DNA of 64,000 nucleotides, from contig CAZWDU010000001.1 of assembly GCA_964632845.1 (NCBI GenBank), positions 124,001 through 188,000 of the forward strand, written 5' to 3'. The notes under the pieces were generated by a model. That model was given only the letters and a program-made list of their open reading frames with translations, was not told the origin of the DNA and did no database searches. Source of the DNA: JAOZHU01 sp964632845. GTDB taxonomy: Archaea; Thermoproteota; Bathyarchaeia; Bathyarchaeales; Bathycorpusculaceae. Every line of letters starts with the position of its first letter. Within the stretch, counting starts at the first letter, position 1. The position numbers and the translations under genes are program-made. Of the stretch, positions 51,333-60,265 are shown one piece after another.

Positions 51333-52412
51333 ATGCCCAAGAACTTCACTTACGCAAACGCGGGAGTAAACCGCGAACAACGCCACGAATCCAAAAAAGC
51401 ACTGAAAACGCTGGAGCAAACGTACAAGCACAGCCGCTACGGCGCAGTCGTGCATCTGCCGTACAGCAATATCTTTCCCTTCACCAAAAACACCTACTTG
51501 GACTTGACCATCGAGGGCGTCGGCACCAAAGTTCTATTGGCGCAACTGGCAGGAAAATACGATAGCATAGGTGTGGACGCCGTAGCCATGGCAGTCAACG
51601 ACGTAATCCGCTCAGGCGCCACCCCGCTCGCTATCTCGGACAACATTCACGCACAAGCCAGCAACCCCAAACTTGTCAAAGCATGGCTGAACGGCATAGC
51701 CAAAGGCGCAGAAGACTCAGAATGCCCAGTCGTCAGCGGCGAAATAGGCGACGTAGCCGAAATAATAAACGGCTTAACGGCAGGCGCAGGCTTCGACATG
51801 GTTGTCGCCGCAATAGGACAAGTTGCTGAGGCTGACGTAATCACGGGAAAAGGCATCGTGGCTGGTGACGCGATAATAGGATTCCGAAGCAACGGCTTGC
51901 ACAGCAACGGCATAAGCCTCGCACGAAAAATCCTATTCAAACAGTGGGGCGGAAAATACGAGTCGCGCACAGTTCCAGAGGGGTGGAGCAGGGAAATAGG
52001 CTTAGAAGCTTTGGAGCCTACGCGAATCTATGTGAAACCTCTGCTTGAAGTGGCAAAAGCGGTGAAAGTGAAAGCCGCCGTGCACATAACAGGCGACGCC
52101 TACCTGAAATTCAATAATCTTACACGTTTCTCACCGGGCATAGGCTTCGAATTCACTAATTTCAAGCCTCAACCCATCTTCGGCTTAATCCAGAAAACCG
52201 CGCAGGAGCTCGGCTTGACCGTGACGGATGAGGAGATGTTCAAAACCTTCAACATGGGCTGGGGCTTCGCCATAATCGTAGACAAAACCGACACAGCCAA
52301 CGCTTTAGATGTACTCGAGAAAGCTGGTGCGGAAGCTGAAGTAATAGGCAAAGTAACAGGCACCCCGCAGGTAACCATCCGCCACAACCGCCTGAAGCTG
52401 GTTTTGGCATAA
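51333..52412 (+). CDS. purM: AIR synthase (phosphoribosylformylglycinamidine cyclo-ligase)
   Basis: The 359-residue enzyme cyclises FGAM to AIR, step five of purine synthesis. It has the N-terminal YANAGVNREQ, DLTIEGVGTKVLLAQLAGKY, VDAVAMAVNDVIRSGATPL, and GDAIIGFRSNGLHSNG motifs, and HITGDAYLKFN where HITGGG is usual in bacterial PurM. It is the first gene of the plus-strand purine group purM-purS-purL-purQ. Confidence 0.93.
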   Translation: MPKNFTYANAGVNREQRHESKKALKTLEQTYKHSRYGAVVHLPYSNIFPFTKNTYLDLTIEGVGTKVLLAQLAGKYDSIGVDAVAMAVNDVIRSGATPLAISDNIHAQASNPKLVKAWLNGIAKGAEDSECPVVSGEIGDVAEIINGLTAGAGFDMVVAAIGQVAEADVITGKGIVAGDAIIGFRSNGLHSNGISLARKILFKQWGGKYESRTVPEGWSREIGLEALEPTRIYVKPLLEVAKAVKVKAAVHITGDAYLKFNNLTRFSPGIGFEFTNFKPQPIFGLIQKTAQELGLTVTDEEMFKTFNMGWGFAIIVDKTDTANALDVLEKAGAEAEVIGKVTGTPQVTIRHNRLKLVLA

Positions 52413-52470
52413 TTTTTTGCTAAAATAGTGATGAAAGCGTTTAAATCCACTGCGCTTACCATTTAGACGC

Positions 52471-52722
52471 ATGAAATACCGTGCCAAAATAGAAGTCAGC
52501 CTTAAACCGGGACACAGCGACCCCGAAGGCGAGACCACAGCACGTTTACTAAAAGAACTCGGCTACGCAGTCCAAGCTGTAAACGTAAGCAAAGCCTACG
52601 CAGTCAACCTCGAAGCTGAAACACGGAAAGAAGCCAAAGCGAAAGCAGAAGAAATGTGCAGAAAACTTTTGGCAAACCCAACAAAAGACAACTACACCAT
52701 CACCATCGAGGAGCAAAAATGA
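52471..52722 (+). CDS. purS: FGAM synthase subunit PurS
   Basis: The 83-residue protein (MKYRAKIEVSLKPGHSDPEG, GYAVQAVNVSKAYAVNLEAE) is the small subunit that stabilises the PurL-PurQ complex. Its stop overlaps the purL start (ATGA), a tight coupling. A TTTAAATCC stretch upstream near 52440 may be its promoter. Confidence 0.95.
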   Translation: MKYRAKIEVSLKPGHSDPEGETTARLLKELGYAVQAVNVSKAYAVNLEAETRKEAKAKAEEMCRKLLANPTKDNYTITIEEQK

Positions 52723-55100
52723 GCCCTAACATCTACTGCCCCAAAAACACGCCCTTCCCCCTCGTCGAAATCAACCTGCTCAAAGCAAACGCCGCACAAC
52801 TGCAGGAGATAAGCAGTGAACTAGGCTTAAGCCTAAGCCTGAAAGAAATGAAAGCTATCCAAACTTACTTCAAAACGAAAAAAAGAAACCCCACAGACGC
52901 GGAACTCCAAACCATAGCCCAAACATGGTCAGAACACTGCTTCCACAAGACGTTCAAAGGCAAAATCCGCATAGACGGCAAGCAAATCAGCAGCCTCTTC
53001 CGCACCTACATAGCAAAAGCCACCGAAAAAATCAAGCCAGACTGGTGCATCTCAGTCTTCGAAGACAACGCAGGCATAATCACCTTCGACAAAGGCTACG
53101 GCATAGCCGCCAAAGTTGAAACCCACAACCACCCCTCAGCAGTAGAGCCTTTCGGCGGTGCAGCCACAGGCGTAGGCGGCGTAATCCGCGACGTCCTCGG
53201 CGTCTGGGCAGACCCCATCGCATGCACAGATGTCTTAGGATTTGGACCCTTAAACTACGATTACGCCAAGCTGCCAGCAGGCGTGAAACACCCAAAATAC
53301 GTGTACATGGGCGTCACCGCAGGCATAGCAAGCTACGGCAACAACATGGGCATCCCCACAGTCAACGGCGCCATATACTTCGACGAAACCTACACGGGAA
53401 ACGTCGTCGTTTACTGCGGCTGCATTGGACTGTTGCCGCTTAAAAAATTCACGAAAAGCGCCAAGCCCGAACATCTAATCATTGTTGCGGGTGGAAAAAC
53501 AGGACGCGACGGCATCCACGGCGTCACCTTCGCCTCGGCAGAACTCACCGAGAAATCAGAAGAAGTTTCGCGGCCAGCCGTGCAAATTGCTGATCCCATT
53601 GAGGAGGAAAAGCTGAAGCGGGCGCTTATGGAAATCCGCGACCGCGAACTTGCTTCAGCAACCACGGACTTAGGCGGAGGCGGCATGTCCTCAGCTATCG
53701 GCGAAACCGCAGAACGTTTCAACTGCGGAGCCTCCGTCGACTTAGACAAGGTGCCCCTCAAATACGCTGGGTTGGCGCCTTGGGAAATTTACATTTCAGA
53801 ATCACAAGAACGCATGCTCATAACTATCCCATCAGAAAACCTAACAAAAGTCATGGCAGTATTCACAAAAGAAGAGGTTGAAGCTACTGTAGTGGGAAAA
53901 CTCACCAGTGAAAAACGGCTGCAACTCCGCTTTGAGAACGTTGTAGTAGCGGACATGGACATGCAGTTCCTTTTCACGCCGCCGAAAAGCATGAAAACCG
54001 CCACTTGCGAAACCGCCAACCTTGAAGACCCCAGCTTTCCTGAACCTGCAAATCTCACCGAAACGCTGGTGCAGTTAATGGCGGCGCCGAACATAGCCAG
54101 CAAAGAAAGCGTAGTGCGCAGTTATGATCATGAAGTGAAGGGCAACACCGCGCTTAAACCATTACACGGCGAGTACGCTGGACCCAACGACGCTGCAATC
54201 ATAAAGCCATTAGACAACTCGTGGAAAGGCATCGCCATATCATGCGGCATGAACCCAAACTACGGTAAAATCGACGCTTACTGGATGGCAGCCGCCGCCA
54301 TAGACGAAGCAGTACGCAACAACGTAGCAGCAGGCGGACGCAGAATCGCTTTGCTCGACAACTTTGTGTGGGGCAACCCTGAAAAACCCGAACGCCTCGG
54401 CTCCCTCGTGCAAGCATGCAAAGCCTGCTACGACATTGCCACCACGTTCAAAACCCCGTTCATCTCAGGCAAAGACAGCCTCTACAACGAGTCCCCGCTC
54501 GGACCAGTAACGCCCACACTGTTAATCACGGCAGTAGGCATAGTCCCCGACGTGCGCTCCGCCGTCTCCATGGACGCGAAAGCACTAGGCAACCTGCTGT
54601 ACATCGTGGGTAAAACCTACATGGAACTCGGAGGCTCCGAATACTACAAGCTTAAGGGCTTCTTAGGCAAAACAGTGCCGAAACTTCGCGCCGTCCAAGC
54701 CCGAAAAACCTACTACGCGCTAACCAAAGCCATCGGCGCAGGCACAGTGAAAGCGTGCCACGACCTATCCGAAGGCGGCTTAGCCGTAGCGGCAGCAGAG
54801 ATGGCACTGGCAAGCAGCTACGGCGTAGAAATAGACCTAAGAAAACTCCCTTCTGAAACGCTGAAACGCGACGATTTTGCGTTGTTCTCGGAGTCTAACA
54901 GCCGCTTTCTCGTAGAAGTCGCAAAGCAAGACCGTGAAGCGTTTGAAAAGTTAATGAAGGGCAAAGCGTACGCGGCAATCGGCAGAGTCACCAAAACCCC
55001 GCGCTTAACCATCCGCGGACTCAAAGGCGCTTTGGCGGTTGACGCGCAGGTTGCGGATTTGCGTGCAAGTTGGAAACGAACCTTGAGCAGCGAGGCGTAA
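52719..55100 (+). CDS. purL: FGAM synthase, large subunit PurL
   Basis: The 793-residue ATP-dependent synthase has TWSEHCFHKTFKGKI, FEDNAGIITF, KVETHNHPSAVEPFGGAATG, GRDGIHGVTFASAEL and TDLGGGGMSSAIGE, and a second half with KDSLYNE and CHDLSEGGLAVAAAEMALAS. It makes FGAM from FGAR, glutamine-derived ammonia and ATP. The start at 52719 overlaps the purS stop; upstream in-frame codons inside purS are ruled out. PurQ follows after 3 nt. Confidence 0.96.
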   Translation: MSPNIYCPKNTPFPLVEINLLKANAAQLQEISSELGLSLSLKEMKAIQTYFKTKKRNPTDAELQTIAQTWSEHCFHKTFKGKIRIDGKQISSLFRTYIAKATEKIKPDWCISVFEDNAGIITFDKGYGIAAKVETHNHPSAVEPFGGAATGVGGVIRDVLGVWADPIACTDVLGFGPLNYDYAKLPAGVKHPKYVYMGVTAGIASYGNNMGIPTVNGAIYFDETYTGNVVVYCGCIGLLPLKKFTKSAKPEHLIIVAGGKTGRDGIHGVTFASAELTEKSEEVSRPAVQIADPIEEEKLKRALMEIRDRELASATTDLGGGGMSSAIGETAERFNCGASVDLDKVPLKYAGLAPWEIYISESQERMLITIPSENLTKVMAVFTKEEVEATVVGKLTSEKRLQLRFENVVVADMDMQFLFTPPKSMKTATCETANLEDPSFPEPANLTETLVQLMAAPNIASKESVVRSYDHEVKGNTALKPLHGEYAGPNDAAIIKPLDNSWKGIAISCGMNPNYGKIDAYWMAAAAIDEAVRNNVAAGGRRIALLDNFVWGNPEKPERLGSLVQACKACYDIATTFKTPFISGKDSLYNESPLGPVTPTLLITAVGIVPDVRSAVSMDAKALGNLLYIVGKTYMELGGSEYYKLKGFLGKTVPKLRAVQARKTYYALTKAIGAGTVKACHDLSEGGLAVAAAEMALASSYGVEIDLRKLPSETLKRDDFALFSESNSRFLVEVAKQDREAFEKLMKGKAYAAIGRVTKTPRLTIRGLKGALAVDAQVADLRASWKRTLSSEA

Positions 55101-55103
55101 AAC

Positions 55104-55919
55104 ATGAAGCCCGAAAACATTAAAGCCTGCATTATGCGTGTCGGCGGCACAAACTGCGACGCAGAAACCCAGCGGGCTTTCCGCGAGTTAGGCGTCCAAG
55201 CTGAAACACTGCACTTAAACGAGATGATAAAGCGCCGAAACCTCATGGATTATCATATTCTGGTTTTTCCAGGCGGGTTTGCTTACGGCGATTATGTGCG
55301 TTCAGGCGCAATATGGGCGCGGCTGCTGATGGCCAAGCTGGGCAAAGAACTGAAAGCGTTCATGGCGGACAACCGACCGATACTGGGCATATGCAACGGC
55401 TTCCAAGTTTTGGTTGAGGAAGGCTTGCTGCCTGGCTTCAAAGGCGTCAGCGCGTATCCTGAGGCTTCTCTTGCGCCGAACAGCCGCGGCTACAAGTGCC
55501 GCTGGGTGTACTTGAAACATGAAAACCGCGGCAACTGTATCTTCACCAGCAAAATCCCCAAAGGCAAAGTGCTTCGCATGCCCATCGCGCACGGCGAAGG
55601 ACGCTTTGTGCTTCCGAAAGAAAAGGAAAAGGAACTGCTTGCGAAACTCTGTGAAGACGACATGTTGGTCTTCCGCTACTGCGACGCGAAAGGCAACGCT
55701 GCAGAAGGAAATTACCCAGCCAACCCGAACGGCGCTTTCTACGACATAGCGGGAATCTGCAACCGCGAAGGCACAGTATTCGGCATGATGCCACATCCTG
55801 AACGCGCGTTTTACTGGTGGCAACAGCCCGACTGGACACGGCAAAAGCAGATGACGCAGTATGGCGACGGAAAACTAGTCTTCCAAAGCCTGATTGAGAA
55901 TTTAGTGAAGCGCCTCTAA
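55104..55919 (+). CDS. purQ: FGAM synthase, glutaminase subunit PurQ
   Basis: The 271-residue class I glutaminase has VGGTNCDAETQRAFRELG, FPGGFAYGDYVRSGAIWA, the catalytic cysteine in ILGICNGFQVLVEEGLLP and MPIAHGEGRF, MPHPERAFYWW with the histidine-glutamate pair. It feeds ammonia to PurL. Its last 18 nt overlap the end of the convergent pfkB gene. Confidence 0.95.
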   Translation: MKPENIKACIMRVGGTNCDAETQRAFRELGVQAETLHLNEMIKRRNLMDYHILVFPGGFAYGDYVRSGAIWARLLMAKLGKELKAFMADNRPILGICNGFQVLVEEGLLPGFKGVSAYPEASLAPNSRGYKCRWVYLKHENRGNCIFTSKIPKGKVLRMPIAHGEGRFVLPKEKEKELLAKLCEDDMLVFRYCDAKGNAAEGNYPANPNGAFYDIAGICNREGTVFGMMPHPERAFYWWQQPDWTRQKQMTQYGDGKLVFQSLIENLVKRL

Positions 55920-56816
55920 GTCTTTGGCGAACGGCAATCCTGTTCTTGCACCCATTTTCATGGCGCACCGCGACGCCACAAAATTGCCCAGTCTGCCACA
56001 ATCGTAGAGGCTTTTTCCTTTTAGCAAACCGTAGAGAAATCCTGCGCAGAACGCGTCTCCAGCGCCAGTTGTATCCACCACTTTCACCTTAAACGCTTCA
56101 ATCAAGTGCCGTTCGCGTCCATCGGTAACGTAGCAGCCGTCGCCGCCGAGCTTAACAGCCGCTATTCTCGCGCCCCTTCCAATCAACACATCCGCGCCTT
56201 TGCAGTAGTCTTTTTCTCCAGTTAAAAGCTCAAGCTCAACAACGTTAGGCATCAAAACATACGTCCTCCTAATAATCGGCTCCAGCTGAGCCAAACCTCT
56301 TCGGGCGTACAGTGCGCCAGGGTCAAAGCTAATCTTGACGCTTTCTGGAAGAGCTCCTATGAGTTTTTGCTGTGTTTGAAAAGATTTTTCGCCTACAAAC
56401 GAGGTTAAATGCAGGAACAGCGCCTGCAAAACATACCCCGCGTCTACCTCACTAAGCTTCATTGTGTCGTTGACGCCAGAGTCAATGCACAACGCTCGCG
56501 AACCGTCTTTATCCACGAAACCCATAACTGAACCGCTTTTGCCACGTTTCGCGCGGATCACGCCGTTAATATCAACGCCTTCCTTGCGGAAATCTTTGAG
56601 TAACATGTTGCCTTCTCTGTCACAGCCAACTTTACCGATGAAGCCAACTTTGCAGCCGAGCCGCGCCAAACCAACGATGGTGTTTGCGGCTGAACCACCG
56701 CAGGCTTCCAAGCAGTTTTCTATGAAGCTTTCTTCTTCAGCCGCGGCTATCTTTTGCACTTTGAAGAGTTTATCCACGTTAAGCGCGCCAAAACCGACAA
56801 CATCAAACTGCTTCAT
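55902..56816 (-). CDS. PfkB-family sugar or nucleoside kinase
   Basis: The 304-residue kinase has GGSAANTIVGLARLG, GKVGCDREGNMLLKDFRKEG and the anion-hole DTTGAGDAFCAGFLYGLL with catalytic Asp. PfkB enzymes phosphorylate sugars, nucleosides or related alcohols; the substrate is not visible. It is last in the purD-HAD-ftr-pfkB operon with an ATGA overlap to ftr, which suggests a nucleoside or ribose-linked substrate, an inference from position. Confidence 0.88.
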   Translation of the reverse strand: MKQFDVVGFGALNVDKLFKVQKIAAAEEESFIENCLEACGGSAANTIVGLARLGCKVGFIGKVGCDREGNMLLKDFRKEGVDINGVIRAKRGKSGSVMGFVDKDGSRALCIDSGVNDTMKLSEVDAGYVLQALFLHLTSFVGEKSFQTQQKLIGALPESVKISFDPGALYARRGLAQLEPIIRRTYVLMPNVVELELLTGEKDYCKGADVLIGRGARIAAVKLGGDGCYVTDGRERHLIEAFKVKVVDTTGAGDAFCAGFLYGLLKGKSLYDCGRLGNFVASRCAMKMGARTGLPFAKDLEALH

Positions 56817-57724
56817 GGAAACAGCTCACGCAAGTGAATTTTATACTCTCCTAGTTTTCCGCCGTAGTTGCCAGCGGAAACGCGCACTACGCTGTCAACC
56901 TTAACGGCAGCTTCAATTCCCGCTTTCACGGCAGCTTTAACCGCCTGCATGGAAACGCCGTTAATCACTATCTCTGGAATGTAACGCACGCCTAAGGGAA
57001 CCATCGAAGCTTTGGCTAAGCGCTGCTTGAGCGACGGGCAGTACGGGTGATTCGTGGTTGGGCCTATCAGTGGAAACTGGGTTTCAGTTTTGGAGCCTGC
57101 GGAGCACACGTCAAACGGTGTAACCACGCCGCTTACGCTGTGTATCGCCTTTAAGGCTCTTGCACCAGCAGTCTTCAACGCCTTTTTCGTTTTGCACATT
57201 ATCCAGAAGTTTGCGCCCATAACGCCGTTGGCATAGCCCAAGTAACGTTCGATGATGAAGTCTGGAACCATAATGGGTACAACTATGACTTCTCTGCCAT
57301 GGCGCTTTTCCACCCACTCATAGCCGTCGCCGCAGTGACCCACCCGCGTCATCATGTCCATTTTTCCCTCAGCATTGGGCAACGCGTCGAAAACTGCGGT
57401 GAACGGCTTGACGAGTATGTCTTGGCGGATTCTGTACGAAAATTCCGCTTCAAACTTTTTCAAGCAATCAGCAAGCGGTACCTTGCTATCAACAGTGCCC
57501 CAGAACTGCAGCAGTGCGCCTTTGCGGTGGTCTGGGGTTTCTTTTGGGCTGAGCCATTTTTCAACTCCGCCTTCGACTCTGCCTATGACCACGGCGGGCG
57601 TGGCTGTGGCATCATGTGCTGCACTGTGCAGTGTACGCGCGTCGTCAGCCGTGACTATTATTCGGCAAAAGATGCCCTTGAAAGCTTCAGCGTAAGTGTC
57701 TTGGATTTCAGCTTTTGCAGCCAT
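56813..57724 (-). CDS. ftr: Formylmethanofuran:tetrahydromethanopterin formyltransferase
   Basis: The 303-residue protein follows Ftr from end to end: EIQDTYAEAFKGIFCRIIVT, SPKETPDHRKGALLQFWG, VVPIMVPDFIIERYLGYAN, FPLIGPTTNHPYCPSLKQR, YIPEIVINGVSMQAVKAAVK and RVSAGNYGGKLGEYKIHLRE. It moves formyl groups between methanofuran and H4MPT, linking CO2 reduction or formyl release to C1 chemistry. It is embedded in the purD operon and abuts the HAD gene; this position hints that formyl-H4MPT is linked to purine formylation. Confidence 0.93.
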   Translation of the reverse strand: MAAKAEIQDTYAEAFKGIFCRIIVTADDARTLHSAAHDATATPAVVIGRVEGGVEKWLSPKETPDHRKGALLQFWGTVDSKVPLADCLKKFEAEFSYRIRQDILVKPFTAVFDALPNAEGKMDMMTRVGHCGDGYEWVEKRHGREVIVVPIMVPDFIIERYLGYANGVMGANFWIMCKTKKALKTAGARALKAIHSVSGVVTPFDVCSAGSKTETQFPLIGPTTNHPYCPSLKQRLAKASMVPLGVRYIPEIVINGVSMQAVKAAVKAGIEAAVKVDSVVRVSAGNYGGKLGEYKIHLRELFP

Positions 57725-58807
57725 TTATCCGAGTCTCCCGATGGCTTCCCCTCTAACTTTCTTTCTAAACTCGCTGCTTTCTTTTACTAACGTGTCCATA
57801 TTTTCGGGTGTTACTATTTGAATTTTAGGCAAAACTGCAGAGTGCAACGTGAAAAGCCTGTTCAGCAGCTGTGGGTTCACTGCGCTTTTGCTGAGAGCGT
57901 CGCGGTTCCAGTTCCGCAGTGCCTGTAGGGTTTCGCGTTTGCCAAGCTTGCAGAAGAGGTCAGCTATTACAGCGGTTGCCGTGTTGTTTTCTGACAGCAC
58001 TGCGACTTCAGCGTTTTTCACTGCGTACTGGTTGCCGTTGAACGCGACGGTTAAGCCGCCGTTGTCTTTTACGAGTTTGAAGGCTTCCGCGTCGGTTATG
58101 CTGTCGCCCACGTACATCACATCCTCCAGCGGCGCACCCAATTTTTTCGCTACATCGCGTATGGCTTCGGCCTTTTGTTCTCCGCCAACTGTTGTAACCT
58201 CGGAGAAGATTTTGCCGATGGGCATGCTTGCTATTTCTTTCCAGAATATGTCGTCTAGGCGGCTTAGTGTTTCTTGGTCTGCGCTTGAAAAGTCCTTTAC
58301 GCTCTTTGCCGTTGGCGGGATGGTAACCATAGACATATTCGCGATTTCGCATGCTATTTCCCGTAGCTGCGTCTTCTCTTGCTGGGCAAGCTGGTACTTG
58401 TCGATGCTTACTTTGGTGCAATACGTGTTTTCGAATGGAAACGCTAAGGCGTTGCAGAGCGCCCGTATGTAATGCTCGTAGCTTGTGCTGACGATGAACG
58501 CGTAGGCTATTGCTTGCACATGCTGCAGGGTGGGTTGGCTGCCCGCGATTAAGAGCAAGTTTTGGGCAGAAAAATCGTTTATTTGCTTGTCTGTAACGCC
58601 GTAAGCTTTCAGGAAGGGCAAAATCAGCTTCAGCGTGCCACCCGCAGAATAGCCCTGCCATTTCACGACATCAGCTAACACGTCATCGTACTTGCTTACT
58701 AACGCAAACAGCCTGTCGCCGTTTGGAACAAAATGCGCTGTCACCTCAAACGCGTTGTCGTTTTTGCTTATGGGTCCCTCACAGTCTGAGATGAAGACGC
58801 GCTTCAC
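57725..58807 (-). CDS. HAD-superfamily phosphatase
   Basis: The 360-residue protein starts MKRVFISDCEGPISKNDNAF with the HAD nucleophile in SDCEGPI and acid in DVMYVGDSITDAEAFKLVKD plus TVAFNGNQYAVKNA, and has a long helical cap (about 30-200). Proteins of this layout occur near archaeal C1 genes and have been noted near Eha hydrogenase clusters in methanogens. Its substrate is unknown. It overlaps purD by 4 nt and abuts ftr. Confidence 0.75.
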   Translation of the reverse strand: MKRVFISDCEGPISKNDNAFEVTAHFVPNGDRLFALVSKYDDVLADVVKWQGYSAGGTLKLILPFLKAYGVTDKQINDFSAQNLLLIAGSQPTLQHVQAIAYAFIVSTSYEHYIRALCNALAFPFENTYCTKVSIDKYQLAQQEKTQLREIACEIANMSMVTIPPTAKSVKDFSSADQETLSRLDDIFWKEIASMPIGKIFSEVTTVGGEQKAEAIRDVAKKLGAPLEDVMYVGDSITDAEAFKLVKDNGGLTVAFNGNQYAVKNAEVAVLSENNTATAVIADLFCKLGKRETLQALRNWNRDALSKSAVNPQLLNRLFTLHSAVLPKIQIVTPENMDTLVKESSEFRKKVRGEAIGRLG

Positions 58808-60219
58808 GGCTTACGCCTCAACTTCTCCATGTGGCTTACGCTTTTTGCTATGTGCTGTTCCGAAGCTATGTCCGTTCTACTCCACAAACCGCCGCCCTTA
58901 ATGGCTCTAGTGCCTTCCAGCGAGACTTGACGTGCTTCCTCAAGGTTTTCGCCGACACCTAAAACGCCGACTACACGTGATTTCAACGCGTAAACGTTGC
59001 CATTTCGAGTTTCCATGGATGCAGGGTACACGCGGATTCTGCCGTCGTACTTGCGGGTTAACGCGTAAGCCTCTGAGAGGTCAACTGGAGTGTCCGCCGC
59101 TGCTTTATTCACCATGTTCGGGAAAGTGTCTGCGTAACCGCCATAGTTAGGCGGAACCTTGTAGGTAAGCACGGCTGCCGCTTTTTCCATTTCCACTCGC
59201 GTTAAACTGCCATCCAACATCTTGAAGCAAATGTCAACAAAATCCTCTTTCAAAACAGGAAGAATAGTAATAATCTCAGGGTCGCCGGGGCGACTGTTGT
59301 TTTCCAAAATCTTAAGTCCATCGCCCGTGTGCATAAAAGCCAAGTACAAGGGCACGCCCCGCAAAGCTGTAGCGTCGTCAAGTTTTCTCCGCCATTTTTC
59401 AAAGATTTTCGTGGCTACTGCGATTTCACATTCTCGCTCAGCCGCAGTCATGAAGGGCAACTTGTCTTCAGCGGTTTTGTACGAGCCCATGCCGCCCGTG
59501 TTTGGTCCTTTGTCGTCGTTAAATGCGCGTTTGTAGTCTCGCGCGTCAGGCAGCGGTACAAGGTGTTTGCCGTCGCAGAAGGCTTGAAAGCTGGATTCTT
59601 CCCCGTCCACTTTCTCTTCAATGATGACTGAGCTGTACTGGAAGTTCGATAAGAAATGCTCGAAGAGTTGTTCTCGTGTGGTGAAGTGGTCGCCCCAGAC
59701 GCCTACGCCTTTTCCCGCTGCTGGTTTGTCAGGCTTCACTACCGCCTGATTCTCAAGTTCGTCCAGCCAGCTGTAAACTGCTTTCTTAACTTCTGCTGTG
59801 CTCTGGTAGTCGTTTGGGTTGAAAATGTGGAAGCGTGGGTTCGCTTCAGGCACTATCTCTTGGAAAAGCAAGCGTTGTTGCACTTTGCTGATTTCTATGG
59901 CGCATTCCTGCGTGGGGCAGATTACTGGTATCCCTGTGCGTTTTTCCACAAGGTCGCGTACGCCCTCAATTATCGGTTTTTCAGGACCAACCAACGCGAA
60001 GTTGATTTTGTCCTTGTTTGCCTCTGCGAAAGCACAGATTTTCTCAATGTTTAAATCAGGGATGACTACGTGTTTTGCGGCTTTTTCAACGTTAAACGGG
60101 TTGCGCTGCTTGTCCGCAATGTAGAGTTCCACTTTGTGGTTTTGGCTTCTGGCGAAGGCGTCCACCATCGCGGTTTCTCTTGCCCCGTACGAGACAACTA
60201 ATACGCCTACTTTCTCCAT
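58804..60219 (-). CDS. purD: Phosphoribosylamine-glycine ligase
   Basis: The 471-residue ATP-grasp enzyme has MEKVGVLVVSYGARETAMVD, FALVGPEKPIIEGVRDLVEK, VVKPDKPAAGKGVGVWGDHF, GGMGSYKTAEDKLPFM and ILENNSRPGDPEIITILPVL. It makes GAR from phosphoribosylamine and glycine. It is longer and more diverged than bacterial PurD, as in some archaea. An upstream ATG at 60228 would add three residues. It leads the operon ending in pfkB; purF is 47 nt upstream on the same strand. Confidence 0.92.
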   Translation of the reverse strand: MEKVGVLVVSYGARETAMVDAFARSQNHKVELYIADKQRNPFNVEKAAKHVVIPDLNIEKICAFAEANKDKINFALVGPEKPIIEGVRDLVEKRTGIPVICPTQECAIEISKVQQRLLFQEIVPEANPRFHIFNPNDYQSTAEVKKAVYSWLDELENQAVVKPDKPAAGKGVGVWGDHFTTREQLFEHFLSNFQYSSVIIEEKVDGEESSFQAFCDGKHLVPLPDARDYKRAFNDDKGPNTGGMGSYKTAEDKLPFMTAAERECEIAVATKIFEKWRRKLDDATALRGVPLYLAFMHTGDGLKILENNSRPGDPEIITILPVLKEDFVDICFKMLDGSLTRVEMEKAAAVLTYKVPPNYGGYADTFPNMVNKAAADTPVDLSEAYALTRKYDGRIRVYPASMETRNGNVYALKSRVVGVLGVGENLEEARQVSLEGTRAIKGGGLWSRTDIASEQHIAKSVSHMEKLRRKP

Positions 60220-60265
60220 GAATGACACCTTGATGATGAGATAAGCTCGTAACGCTTAATTTGCT

